DNA from: Bacteroidota bacterium | GTDB lineage: Bacteria; Bacteroidota; Bacteroidia; Bacteroidales; Paludibacteraceae | Assembly: GCA_030706465.1 (NCBI GenBank) | Contig: JAUZOM010000020.1 | Location: 1 to 35,957, forward strand | Length of the DNA stretch: 35,957 nt | Direction of reading: 5' to 3' | Shown here: one piece after another, positions 8,052 to 16,796 of the stretch | Numbering within the stretch: the stretch's first letter is position 1 | How the letters are laid out: each line of letters opens with the position of its first letter | The notes under the pieces: generated by a model | The model's input: only the letters and a program-made list of their open reading frames with translations | What the model was told of the DNA's origin: nothing | Databases searched by the model: none | Translations under genes and position numbers: made by a program

Positions 8052-9422
8052 ATGGTTAATACAGAAATATTAGGAAACAGAACTAACTCAAGTGTTCCTT
8101 TAGGGGTTAGGAATTCTTTAGGGGGCAGGGGGTATACTTCCACGCGGAACTCCTGTAAACTTTGTGCTCCATTGGGTGCATCACTGGTATTCAAGGGCAT
8201 TGAAGGGTGTGTTCCGCTTATTCACGGGAGCCAGGGTTGTGCCACTTATATCAGGCGGTATATGATCAGCCATTATAAGGAACCTGTGGATATTGCGTCA
8301 AGTAATTTCAGTGAAGAAACCACAGTCTTTGGAGGAAGTCGGAACTTTATTACCGGGATTGATAATATTATAAAACAATATAAGCCGCAGGTGATTGGTA
8401 TAGCGTCCACCTGTTTGTCGGAAACCATTGGTGAAGACATCCCGGGACATATCCGTAACTATTGCGAAACATACAAAGGATTGGAGAAGAACCTGCCCAC
8501 CTTCATTCATGCCTCCACACCCAGTTATTGCGGAAGTCATGCGGAAGGATATTATAACACCGTATTGGCAACTATCAAGACAGTAACAGAATACGAAAAG
8601 ACGGATAATTCAATTACTATTATTCCGGGAATGGTAACTCCGGCTGATATTCGATACCTCAAGGAATTGCTCGATGATTTTGGCTTAAAGTACACGCTGT
8701 TTCCCGATTACAGCGAAACACTGGATAATGAATACACATCGGAATATCAATTAATTCCTACCGGTGGAACGCCTATTTGGAAAATAAAACGCATTGGCAA
8801 TTCAAAAGCGGTTATTGAATTTGGAAATGTTTTTAATAAAGGGGTTAGTCGTACAAAGGATGTGGGTACCATTCAGTCTGCCGGTGAATGGCTGGAATCA
8901 TCACTATACATTAAGAATTACCAAATGCCTCAACCGATTGGCATTGAAGCTTCCGACCGATTGATGGACGTATTGAAAGAACTAAGTGGCAAGGAAATAC
9001 CGGAGAAACATCGTAAAGAACGTGGAAGGTTGGTGGATGCTTATGTGGATGCCCATAAATATGTGTTCGGTAAAAAAGCATTGTTGTACGGTGAAGAAGA
9101 CTTTGTAACTGCATTGGCCGATTGGCTGCGCGAAATAGGAATAGAAACATACTTCAAAAAAGGAGCAGATTTTGAAACGTTACGTGAAGAAGCAGAAAAC
9201 TTTAAACCGGACCTTTTAATAGGAAACAGCAAAGGATACTATATCGCACGGGAACGTAAGATTCCACTGGTTCGCTTAGGATTTCCCATTCATGATCGGT
9301 TTGGGGCTTCCAGGATTCATCAGATTGGCTATCGGGGGACACAAGAACTTTTTGACCTAGTGGTGAATGCATTGATTGAGTATAAACAGGAAAACTCACC
9401 GATAGGTTATAAATATCTATAA
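8052..9422 (+). CDS. nifN: FeMo-cofactor biosynthesis scaffold NifN (ATG 8052; the track's 8046 is TTG)
   Basis: SCKLCAPLGASLVFKGIEGCVPLIHGSQGCATYIRRY; STCLSETIGEDIPG; N-terminal repeat-derived stretch NSSVPLGVRNSLGGRG. Confidence 0.93.
   Translation: MVNTEILGNRTNSSVPLGVRNSLGGRGYTSTRNSCKLCAPLGASLVFKGIEGCVPLIHGSQGCATYIRRYMISHYKEPVDIASSNFSEETTVFGGSRNFITGIDNIIKQYKPQVIGIASTCLSETIGEDIPGHIRNYCETYKGLEKNLPTFIHASTPSYCGSHAEGYYNTVLATIKTVTEYEKTDNSITIIPGMVTPADIRYLKELLDDFGLKYTLFPDYSETLDNEYTSEYQLIPTGGTPIWKIKRIGNSKAVIEFGNVFNKGVSRTKDVGTIQSAGEWLESSLYIKNYQMPQPIGIEASDRLMDVLKELSGKEIPEKHRKERGRLVDAYVDAHKYVFGKKALLYGEEDFVTALADWLREIGIETYFKKGADFETLREEAENFKPDLLIGNSKGYYIARERKIPLVRLGFPIHDRFGASRIHQIGYRGTQELFDLVVNALIEYKQENSPIGYKYL
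8082..8133 (+). repeat. Nif-junction repeat, two abutting forward copies inside the nifN ORF
   Basis: actaactcaagtgttcctttaggggttag + gaattctttagggggcagggggt; reads TNSSVPLGVRNSLGGRG. Confidence 0.85.
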
Positions 9423-9446
9423 TACCCCTAACCCCTAAAGGGGAAC
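9423..9446 (-). repeat. Nif-junction repeat, reverse copy adjoining the nifN stop
   Basis: tacccctaacccctaaaggggaac. Confidence 0.92.
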
Positions 9447-9482
9447 AGAAAATATTACTAACGATTTTTAAATGATTAGAGT

Positions 9483-10793
9483 ATGAGTAATTTAGAAAAT
9501 ACAGGAGACAAAAGTAACTCCAGTTCCCCTTTAGGGGTTAGGGGTTCACATCCTTGTTTCAATGAGGAAGCAAGACATACCAATGCACGTGTTCACCTGC
9601 CTGTAGCTCCAAAATGCAATATACAGTGTAATTATTGCAATCGTAAATACGACTGCGTAAATGAAAGCCGCCCGGGTGTTACTTCTTCAGTATTGGCACC
9701 CTTTCAGGCTGTCGATTATCTGAAAGACTTGAATGGCCGGATAGAGAATCTGGCGGTCATCGGTATTGCCGGTCCGGGCGATCCGTTTGCCAATGCGGAA
9801 GAAACACTGGAAACCATGCGCCGCGTGAATGCAGAATTCCCGTATAAGATTTTCTGCCTTTCCACCAATGGACTTGAGTTGGAACCCTATATTGACGAAA
9901 TTGCCGATTTAGGCGTTTCACATGTCACCCTGACCATTAATGCCATCGATCCGACTATAACAGCCAAAATTTATAAATGGGTCCGGTATAATAAACATAT
10001 TTATCGGGGGGAAGAAGGTGCTGCCATTTTATTGGAACGCCAACTGGCCTGTATCCCGAAACTGAAGTCCAGGGGAATTACCGTAAAAATTAACTCCATT
10101 ATCATACCGGGAGTAAATGAGGATCATATTCCCGAAGTAGCTCGTGTATGTGCAGAGCTGGGAGCTGATGTCATAAACTGCATTCCCCTGATTCCAACAG
10201 CAGAAACACCTTTTGAAGTTGTTCCTAAACCGGATGCGAAAATGATATTCAGGGTTCGCACCTTATCATCCAATTACTTGAAGATTATGAGCCATTGTGC
10301 TCGCTGTCGTGCTGATGCGGCCGGCTTATTGGGCCAGGATCTCAGTGAAACCCATGCATTGCTGAAAGAGTATTCCTCCCGTGCTGAAGTTATGGAAACC
10401 AATGAAAGGCCTTATGTGGCTGTCGGATCAAATGAAGGATTATTAGTCAATCTGCATCTGGGCGAAGCACTCAGCTTATATATCTTTCAACAAAGTCCGA
10501 AAGGGTTTAAACTGGTGGAAATACGTCATACGCCTCCCAAAGGAAAAGGCGACGAACGTTGGCTTGAATTGGCCCGTTCATTAAAAGATTGCCGTGCCTT
10601 GTTGGTGAGCGGGGTGGGTGAAAATCCGAAAGCTATGCTTAAAGGATGCGGTATCCATGTGGTGGAAATGACCGGGTTGATCGATGAAGGATTGGAAGGC
10701 ATTTACAACAATAAAGTAATCCGTTCCATGGCGAAACCCGATGCTTTCAAATGTGGAAGTGGCTGTAAAGGGACAGCACAGGGTTGTGGATAA
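9483..10793 (+). CDS. nifB: FeMo-cofactor biosynthesis radical SAM protein NifB with C-terminal NifX/NafY-like domain
   Basis: HPCFNEEARHTNARVHLPVAPKCNIQCNYCNRKYDCVNESRPGV (CxxxCxxC); C-terminal LVNLHLGEALSLYIFQ...VSGVGENPKAMLKGCGIHVVEM is NifX-like. Confidence 0.96.
   Translation: MSNLENTGDKSNSSSPLGVRGSHPCFNEEARHTNARVHLPVAPKCNIQCNYCNRKYDCVNESRPGVTSSVLAPFQAVDYLKDLNGRIENLAVIGIAGPGDPFANAEETLETMRRVNAEFPYKIFCLSTNGLELEPYIDEIADLGVSHVTLTINAIDPTITAKIYKWVRYNKHIYRGEEGAAILLERQLACIPKLKSRGITVKINSIIIPGVNEDHIPEVARVCAELGADVINCIPLIPTAETPFEVVPKPDAKMIFRVRTLSSNYLKIMSHCARCRADAAGLLGQDLSETHALLKEYSSRAEVMETNERPYVAVGSNEGLLVNLHLGEALSLYIFQQSPKGFKLVEIRHTPPKGKGDERWLELARSLKDCRALLVSGVGENPKAMLKGCGIHVVEMTGLIDEGLEGIYNNKVIRSMAKPDAFKCGSGCKGTAQGCG
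9512..9546 (+). repeat. Nif-junction repeat, forward copy inside the nifB ORF
   Basis: agtaactccagttcccctttaggggttaggggttc; reads SNSSSPLGVRGS. Confidence 0.92.
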
Positions 10794-10797
10794 GAGA

Positions 10798-10823
10798 CTA
10801 CCCCTACCCCCTAAAGGGGAATT
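10798..10823 (-). repeat. Nif-junction repeat, reverse copy after nifB
   Basis: ctacccctaccccctaaaggggaatt. Confidence 0.9.
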
Positions 10824-10903
10824 AAGTTAGCCCCTGCTCTGAAATCTTATTATTTTGATTTGCATTACTTTATTAATAAACTCTATTAATACCACCATTC
10901 TAA

Positions 10904-10928
10904 AACCCCCTTCAGCGGGTAAGGGGTA
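10904..10928 (+). repeat. Nif-junction repeat, degenerate forward copy
   Basis: aacccccttcagcgggtaaggggta; diverged. Confidence 0.55.
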
Positions 10929-10963
10929 TAATTATTTACAAACTCAATTAAAAACATCGCCCC

Positions 10964-10990
10964 AAAATCCCCTCTAGGGGATAGGGGGTC
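10964..10990 (+). repeat. Nif-junction repeat, forward copy before the ferredoxin gene
   Basis: aaaatcccctctaggggatagggggtc; ATG 7 nt downstream. Confidence 0.88.
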
Positions 10991-10997
10991 ATTCAGT

Positions 10998-11306
10998 ATG
11001 AAAAAACCTCAGTATCACATTTTGGTTTGTAACTCGTACCGGGTTGCAGGCGATGCACAAGGTGCATGTAACAAGAAGGGGGCAGCCGGACTGCTTCAGT
11101 ATATTTCGGAAGAAGCTGCCGATCGTGGGCTGGACGTGGCTGTCAGTTCTACGGCCTGTTTGAATGTCTGCTCGCAAGGACCTGCCATGGTTATTCACCC
11201 CAATAATTTCTGGTATGGCGGAGTTGACTCGGAAGCAGCCATTGATGAAGTGCTTGATGCTCTCGAAAACGACGAAGCTTGCGCCAAATATCTCATTAGC
11301 GATTAA
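10998..11306 (+). CDS. Thioredoxin-like [2Fe-2S] ferredoxin
   Basis: PQYHILVCNSYRVAGDAQGACNKKG...STACLNVCSQGPAMVIHPNNFWYGGV resembles Clostridium/Azotobacter thioredoxin-like 2Fe-2S ferredoxins; four Cys (C-x12-C...C-x3-C). Confidence 0.9.
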   Translation: MKKPQYHILVCNSYRVAGDAQGACNKKGAAGLLQYISEEAADRGLDVAVSSTACLNVCSQGPAMVIHPNNFWYGGVDSEAAIDEVLDALENDEACAKYLISD

Positions 11307-11453
11307 ATTACCGGTAACATTCATAAGAGTCATAAAAGCTGACAAGGATGTAGTAAATAATTGAACGATAGCTTCAAACTTCAGACTTTCATAATTTTAA
11401 AAATTATCTTAGTTAATCAGTTTTTATGACTGCTTATAAACTATCCCAACTGT

Positions 11454-12596
11454 ATGGATTCACCCTACTTTATCGATACCACATTACGTGACGGGGAACA
11501 ATCGCCGGGAGTTGTCTTTTCCCAGTCGGAGAAAATCAGGATTGCCGCCTTGTTGGAAAGGGCCGGTGTACCCGAAATTGAGATAGGAGTACCTGCCATG
11601 GGAGATGCCGAGATACAGGACATACGTGCCATTTGTGCGCTGGGTTTTAATTTCAAGACATTGTCATGGTGCCGTGCTACCCGGCAGGATATACTTTATG
11701 CTTCGCAGGCCGGGACTAACGGTGTACACTTGTCATTTCCTGTTTCTTCCATTTTAATGAAAGCCATGGGGAAAAATACGGGCTGGGTTATCCGGCAATT
11801 GAGGGAATTGATTGATTTTGCAATCCCTATGTTCGATTACGTCACCATTGGAGCCCAGGATGCTTCGCGGGCAGAAACCAAATTTTTAAAAGAGTTTGTT
11901 TGCGCAGCAAGCGCTTTTGGTGCTTCGCGTATCCGGTTGGCTGATACCGTAGGGTTGCTCAATCCCATCAGCACCTTCGAATTGGTATCTTCCGTCAGGA
12001 GTGTGGAGAAGAAACTTCCGCTGGAAATACATGCCCATAACGATTTGGGAATGGCCACAGCCAATACTTTAGCTGCCTATATGGCCGGGGCCGGTTGCCT
12101 GAGCACTACCATTAACGGATTGGGTGAACGGGCAGGAAATGCAGCCATGGAAGAGGTTGCCATGGCCCTGGAACTAAGTGCCAGAGTATCTTCCACTTTA
12201 CGTACCGAAACTTTTTCGGAGCTTAGTGAATACGTTGCCAAAGTCTCAAAGCGTGCCATCAGCCAGAATAAACCCATAACAGGTAGCCTGGTGTTAAGTC
12301 ACGAGAGTGGCATTCATACAAACTGTTTGCTGAAAGACCGGAACACCTACCAACTGATTCCTGCCGGAAAAATAGGAAAAGAAGAACAGGAATTCCTGAT
12401 TGGAAAACATAGTGGGAAGTCAACCATTATGCATTATTTAACCGATGCTAATCTGCCCTTTACGGATAAAGATTGCAGGTTATTACTCAACAAGGTAAAA
12501 GAATTCGCAGATGCTCTCAAAAGGGCAATAACAAAAGAAGAATTGCTGGATCTCTATTTTGAAGTACATTCAAATAAAACGACAGTAAATTGTTAA
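11454..12596 (+). CDS. nifV: Homocitrate synthase NifV
   Basis: FIDTTLRDGEQSPGVVFSQSEKIRIA; HAHNDLGMATANTLAAYMAGA; HESGIHTNCLLKD; downstream of nif genes. Confidence 0.92.
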   Translation: MDSPYFIDTTLRDGEQSPGVVFSQSEKIRIAALLERAGVPEIEIGVPAMGDAEIQDIRAICALGFNFKTLSWCRATRQDILYASQAGTNGVHLSFPVSSILMKAMGKNTGWVIRQLRELIDFAIPMFDYVTIGAQDASRAETKFLKEFVCAASAFGASRIRLADTVGLLNPISTFELVSSVRSVEKKLPLEIHAHNDLGMATANTLAAYMAGAGCLSTTINGLGERAGNAAMEEVAMALELSARVSSTLRTETFSELSEYVAKVSKRAISQNKPITGSLVLSHESGIHTNCLLKDRNTYQLIPAGKIGKEEQEFLIGKHSGKSTIMHYLTDANLPFTDKDCRLLLNKVKEFADALKRAITKEELLDLYFEVHSNKTTVNC

Positions 12597-12629
12597 ATGT
12601 AAATGATATTACATTCCCACTCATTAATT

Positions 12630-13091
12630 ATGGAAAGAACGCTTGTTATTATCAAACCCGGTGCAATAAAAAGAGATTTAATTGGTGAAATTATTCATCG
12701 CTTCGAACGGAAAGGGCTGCAACTTTGTGGCATTAAAATGATGAAACTGAATGATGAAATTCTGGATGAACATTACGAACATTTAAAAGGGAAACCTTTT
12801 TTTCAACGGATTAAAGACTCAATGATGAAAACACCGGTCGTGGTATGTTGTTGGAAAAGCGTTGATTGCGTTCGCATAGTCCATGATATGGCAGGTTGTA
12901 CAAATGGCCGTCAGGCAGCTATGGGAACCATCCGGGGCGATTATAGCGTCAGTGTGCAGGAAAATATTGTCCATACTTCGGATACGGTCGAAAATGCCAA
13001 TATTGAGATTGCCCGTTTTTTCAGGGAAGAAGAAATTTTCGAGTTTAACCAACTAAGTCCTACCGTTTTGTATGCTGAGGATGAATTTTAA
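12630..13091 (+). CDS. ndk: Nucleoside diphosphate kinase family protein
   Basis: MERTLVIIKPGAIKRDLIGEIIHRFERKGLQLCGIKMM; TIRGDYSVSVQENIVHTSD with the active-site His. ATG 12630 preferred over 12603. Confidence 0.92.
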   Translation: MERTLVIIKPGAIKRDLIGEIIHRFERKGLQLCGIKMMKLNDEILDEHYEHLKGKPFFQRIKDSMMKTPVVVCCWKSVDCVRIVHDMAGCTNGRQAAMGTIRGDYSVSVQENIVHTSDTVENANIEIARFFREEEIFEFNQLSPTVLYAEDEF

Positions 13092-13179
13092 GCTGTTCCC
13101 TATCAAAATCAGGGGGAATACCTCCAAATTAAAAGTTCGTTTCAACACGTGATCCGAATTAATCATTAATTCTAAATTT

Positions 13180-13608
13180 ATGCCAACAACCTCTATCATC
13201 CCGGATGAAGAAATGCGCAGGCTTTCATTGTCCTGTTTGCAGTATGCCAATGGCTTCTTCACAACTTTTCAAAGAAGTCTGGCTAACAAGAACTCCCGTT
13301 TTGATAACGACCTGCTCTACGATCTGGCCGTATTAAGCCATGAGAAATACTTTGTTGCCCTGATGGCCCGTTACGACTGGAACGCAACCCACCATATGCC
13401 CATTGCTCTTTATAAAGAAGCCCTGGAATTTGAACCGGAATTAACCGAGAACATGAAACAAACGAGTATCCTGGTTGGTAAGTTTGAGGCCATTTGTTCC
13501 CTCGATGGTTTTGGATACCGCACCCCTTCCTCCGAAGAATTACACGCTATGGCCATCGGATTAGAGGAAATAAAGGAATTGGTAGAGAAACGTGCCAGTG
13601 AAATCTGA
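13180..13608 (+). CDS. Small, probably all-helical uncharacterised protein; weak resemblance to HEPN-type folds
   Basis: 142 aa, same strand and close spacing to ndk; MPTTSIIPDEEMRRLSLSCLQYANGFFTTFQRSLANKN...HEKYFVALMARYDWNATHH. Confidence 0.6.
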   Translation: MPTTSIIPDEEMRRLSLSCLQYANGFFTTFQRSLANKNSRFDNDLLYDLAVLSHEKYFVALMARYDWNATHHMPIALYKEALEFEPELTENMKQTSILVGKFEAICSLDGFGYRTPSSEELHAMAIGLEEIKELVEKRASEI

Positions 13609-13903
13609 CATGTTTTGCTTTCAATAACTTATCAGTTTAACGATGTTAACTCTTAGCCCATGAAAAGAAATAATTTTCAGGGACATTCCGGCACTGGGTT
13701 CGATAAGTTCATTCTCAACTCTTATAATAGTTGATTTTGATGTGCCTGTACAGTTGGCTGGTCCCTGTTGCGTGATATATGCTTCTTTACGTACTTACTG
13801 GTTCTGTAAGCTAATGCAAGAATCTAACCCTTCCTGACGAAGTTTTCTCTTTCAGGTATACCTTCTTTCCCGTATTGTGCATCCGGAGCTGAACCGTAAT
13901 CGC

Positions 13904-14216
13904 CTAATTGATTGTTATTTGTTTACATAGTGATTCTCCTTTTGTTTTTAGGGCTTGAGTTATTTCGGTTACAGGTATTTTCTGATTTTTTTTCTGAGAT
14001 CCATTTAGAAGTACAATAATGTATCCTTCGTCAAAAATAAAAAACACACGATAAATATTGCTGTTGATCTCCATTCTTATTTCAAACAATCCATCACGAA
14101 TAAGTTTTACAAATTTAGAACCAAATCCTTTCGTTCCTGTTGGAAAATCCAACTGGAATTCATTTTCTTTGCTAAAAAATAATAATAGGTTTCAAAATAT
14201 GTAACTTTTTTCATCC
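13904..14216 (-). pseudogene. Decayed RelE/HigB-like (phage Gp49-like) toxin gene with an internal frame break
   Basis: 3' part reads FPTGTKGFGSKFVKLIRDGLFEIRMEINSNIYRVFFIFDEGYIIVLLNGSQKK; 5' part in another frame reads MKKVTYFETYYYFLAKK; the frames meet near 14160-14170. Confidence 0.5.
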
Positions 14217-14415
14217 ATTTTTTCAATTATCCAATGCAGGTTTTGGTGAATAACGGATAATCATTTTTCAGTATCTCATTGTCTTATTTAAACCGAACTG
14301 CAAAGCTGTTGACTTCACTCCTTCATTGCATCAGCGTTATTGAGCATTGGATAAGGCTCATCCGGGGAGCCTGTTCCCTGGCCCGTGCACCCGCTTACTC
14401 TATTCCTTGAATCTT

Positions 14416-16692
14416 TTATTTTACTCTGATCGTTTTTGTAAATTTAATATCATCCGAAGAGCTGCCTATTTGTATCTCAAATTCCCCGGGTTCAACTACC
14501 TCTTCCATCCCGGCGTTATAAAGGGCCAATTCCCGAATAGGGACTTCCAACGTAAAATTCACGCTTTTTCCTGCTTTCACCAGCTCTTTTTTGAAAGCCT
14601 TCAGTTGTTTTACCGGTGTCGCAACAGAGCTTACTTTATCCCTGACATAAAGTTGAACCACTTCTTTGCCATCCCGGATACCGGTATTTTCGACTTCCAC
14701 GGTTACCGTCAGTTTGTCTTTATCTGTGAAAACAGAGTCGTTTAATGCACACTTGACATAATTGAAGCTGGTATAACTTAACCCATAGCCGAAACTCCAC
14801 AAAGGCGAATGCGTGTCAAAGATATAATGCCCCTTCGGTGTTGCCGGTGTTCCGGGCTGATCGAACGGTTCTTCCCGGTCGGTTACCAAATGATTGTAAA
14901 AACAAGGGGTATTCCCGGTACTTCTTGGAAAAGAAACATTCAGCCTTCCCGATGGATTTACATTTCCCACAAGAATATCAGCCATCGAACGTCCTTGTTG
15001 CTCCCCGGCATACCACTGTACCAACAGGGCATCGGCATGCTCTTTCACCCAGGGGATGGCCAGCGGTTTACCGGCAATAAATACAACAACCATCGATTTT
15101 CCGGTTGCTTTAACGGCTTTCAGCAAGTCTTCCTGAACTCCGGGGAGTTCCAGGGAAGATAAGTCAAACCCTTCCCCGGCGGTAGAGTATTGTGGAGAAC
15201 GTCCCAAATACGTACTCCGGGTTCCTATAGCCACGATGGTTATATCACTCTCTTTTGCCGCTTTAACGGCATTTGCTATACCATCTTTTCCCTGACTCCA
15301 CCAATCGCAACCTTCAACATAGTTCAATAAAACCTTATTTCCAACAACTTCCCGAAGACCCTGTAGTAAAGTCACACCCTCTTTTGTATCACTTGTGGTC
15401 CACGAATAATCGCCGAAAATTGTTTGATTGCCATTGGGGCCTATTAATGCAATCGATTTATATTTAGACAAATCCAACGGCAGTATCTTGTTTTCGTTCT
15501 TTAATAAGATAGTACTCTCATCAGCTACTTCCTTTGCCAAAGCTATTTTTTCGGCATTATGAACCACCTTATTTACCTTTTGAGGATCTCCGTAAGGATT
15601 ATCGAACAGACCCAGGGCAAATTTAACCATCAGGATTCTACGCACAGCCTGATCAATATATTTCACATCCAAATTTCCGTCTTCTATGCTCTTCTCCAGC
15701 GTTTCATAGAACGAATCGATATCCAGATCCACCCCTGCCTTCACAGCCATTATAGCAGCCTCTTCACGTGAGCCGGCAGCATGGTGAAAACTCATCAGGC
15801 GCTCCACCGAGCCCCAGTCGGAATATACATAGCCTTTAAAGCCAAGTTGCCCCCGAAGGATATCGGTCATGTAATAATGCGAACCGGTAACCGGAACCCC
15901 ATCGTAGGAACTATAGCAACTCATGACAGCCAATGGTTTGGTTTCCCGTATAACCCGGCGGAACGGATAGAGATATAAGCTTCTCAAATCGCGCTCCCCC
16001 CCGCTTACATTTGCGCAATTCAACCCTCCGGAAGGACTCCCGTGTGCCACAAAATGCTTTGGCATACAGGTGATATTGTATTTTTGATACCCATTTATGA
16101 AAGCGACACCCATCTCCGCAATCAGGTACGGATCTTCACCGAAGGTCTCTTCGATACGTCCCCAGCGCAATTCGCGGGCAATATCGAGTACCGGGGAAAG
16201 TATCTGGTGAATCCCGATAACACGGGCTTCTTCTCCGGCAGCCTCTGTCATTCGGCGTATCAACGCCGGATTAAAGGTGCTTCCCTGGGCCAAAGCATGC
16301 GGGAAAATGGTACAACCATTTTGCAGAATCCCTTCAATACCTTCAGCCCCGGTAAGGAGCGGAATGCCTAGCCGGGTGTTATTCAGCATATAAGTCTGCA
16401 ATTTCTGATACATCACGGCACAGTCCAATGCAGTCATACTCATCTCATGGGTGCAGCCAAAACTACGGCCATTAAACCTTTTTTCGTTTTCATCCACTCT
16501 GCCGGCAGGCATATTCTGCATCTGCAATAGTTTCTCCTTCAACGTCATCCGGCTAAGCAAATCTTCGACACGCTCCTCAACGGAAGCGTTTTTATCCTTA
16601 TATAACGGTTTGTCCCGATTAACAGGTTCACTTCCCCAGAGTGTGTTGATAGTCAGGAACAATACAGAGAGAATCAATATTATCTTTTTCAT
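14416..16692 (-). CDS. GH3 beta-glucosidase-type glycoside hydrolase (BglX-like)
   Basis: SVEERVEDLLSRMTLKEKLLQMQ; SPVLDIARELRWGRIEETFGEDPYLI; YSDWGSVERL; C-terminal fibronectin III-like domain; signal peptide. Confidence 0.93.
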   Translation of the reverse strand: MKKIILILSVLFLTINTLWGSEPVNRDKPLYKDKNASVEERVEDLLSRMTLKEKLLQMQNMPAGRVDENEKRFNGRSFGCTHEMSMTALDCAVMYQKLQTYMLNNTRLGIPLLTGAEGIEGILQNGCTIFPHALAQGSTFNPALIRRMTEAAGEEARVIGIHQILSPVLDIARELRWGRIEETFGEDPYLIAEMGVAFINGYQKYNITCMPKHFVAHGSPSGGLNCANVSGGERDLRSLYLYPFRRVIRETKPLAVMSCYSSYDGVPVTGSHYYMTDILRGQLGFKGYVYSDWGSVERLMSFHHAAGSREEAAIMAVKAGVDLDIDSFYETLEKSIEDGNLDVKYIDQAVRRILMVKFALGLFDNPYGDPQKVNKVVHNAEKIALAKEVADESTILLKNENKILPLDLSKYKSIALIGPNGNQTIFGDYSWTTSDTKEGVTLLQGLREVVGNKVLLNYVEGCDWWSQGKDGIANAVKAAKESDITIVAIGTRSTYLGRSPQYSTAGEGFDLSSLELPGVQEDLLKAVKATGKSMVVVFIAGKPLAIPWVKEHADALLVQWYAGEQQGRSMADILVGNVNPSGRLNVSFPRSTGNTPCFYNHLVTDREEPFDQPGTPATPKGHYIFDTHSPLWSFGYGLSYTSFNYVKCALNDSVFTDKDKLTVTVEVENTGIRDGKEVVQLYVRDKVSSVATPVKQLKAFKKELVKAGKSVNFTLEVPIRELALYNAGMEEVVEPGEFEIQIGSSSDDIKFTKTIRVK

Positions 16693-16796
16693 CTTAAGTT
16701 ATTAAAAAACCTTGTATTAGAATTTAAAAAAGTTTTAGCTCTAAGAATTTACAGATTACGTTCTTACCGTACCACTAAGAACAACATTATTTATAG

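Noticed and set aside
13616-14340. tRNA or other structured RNA in the nif-GH gap
   Set aside because: No cloverleaf or recognisable RNA motif found by eye; only the toxin relic is supportable.
14350-14375. Short hairpin aggctcatccggggagcct downstream of GH3
   Set aside because: Only a 6-bp stem, no T-run on the minus strand; not enough to call a terminator.
14347-14745. Plus-strand ORF of 132 aa over the GH3 3' end, and other plus-strand ORFs in the glycosidase block
   Set aside because: Shadow frames of clear minus-strand enzymes with low-plausibility composition.
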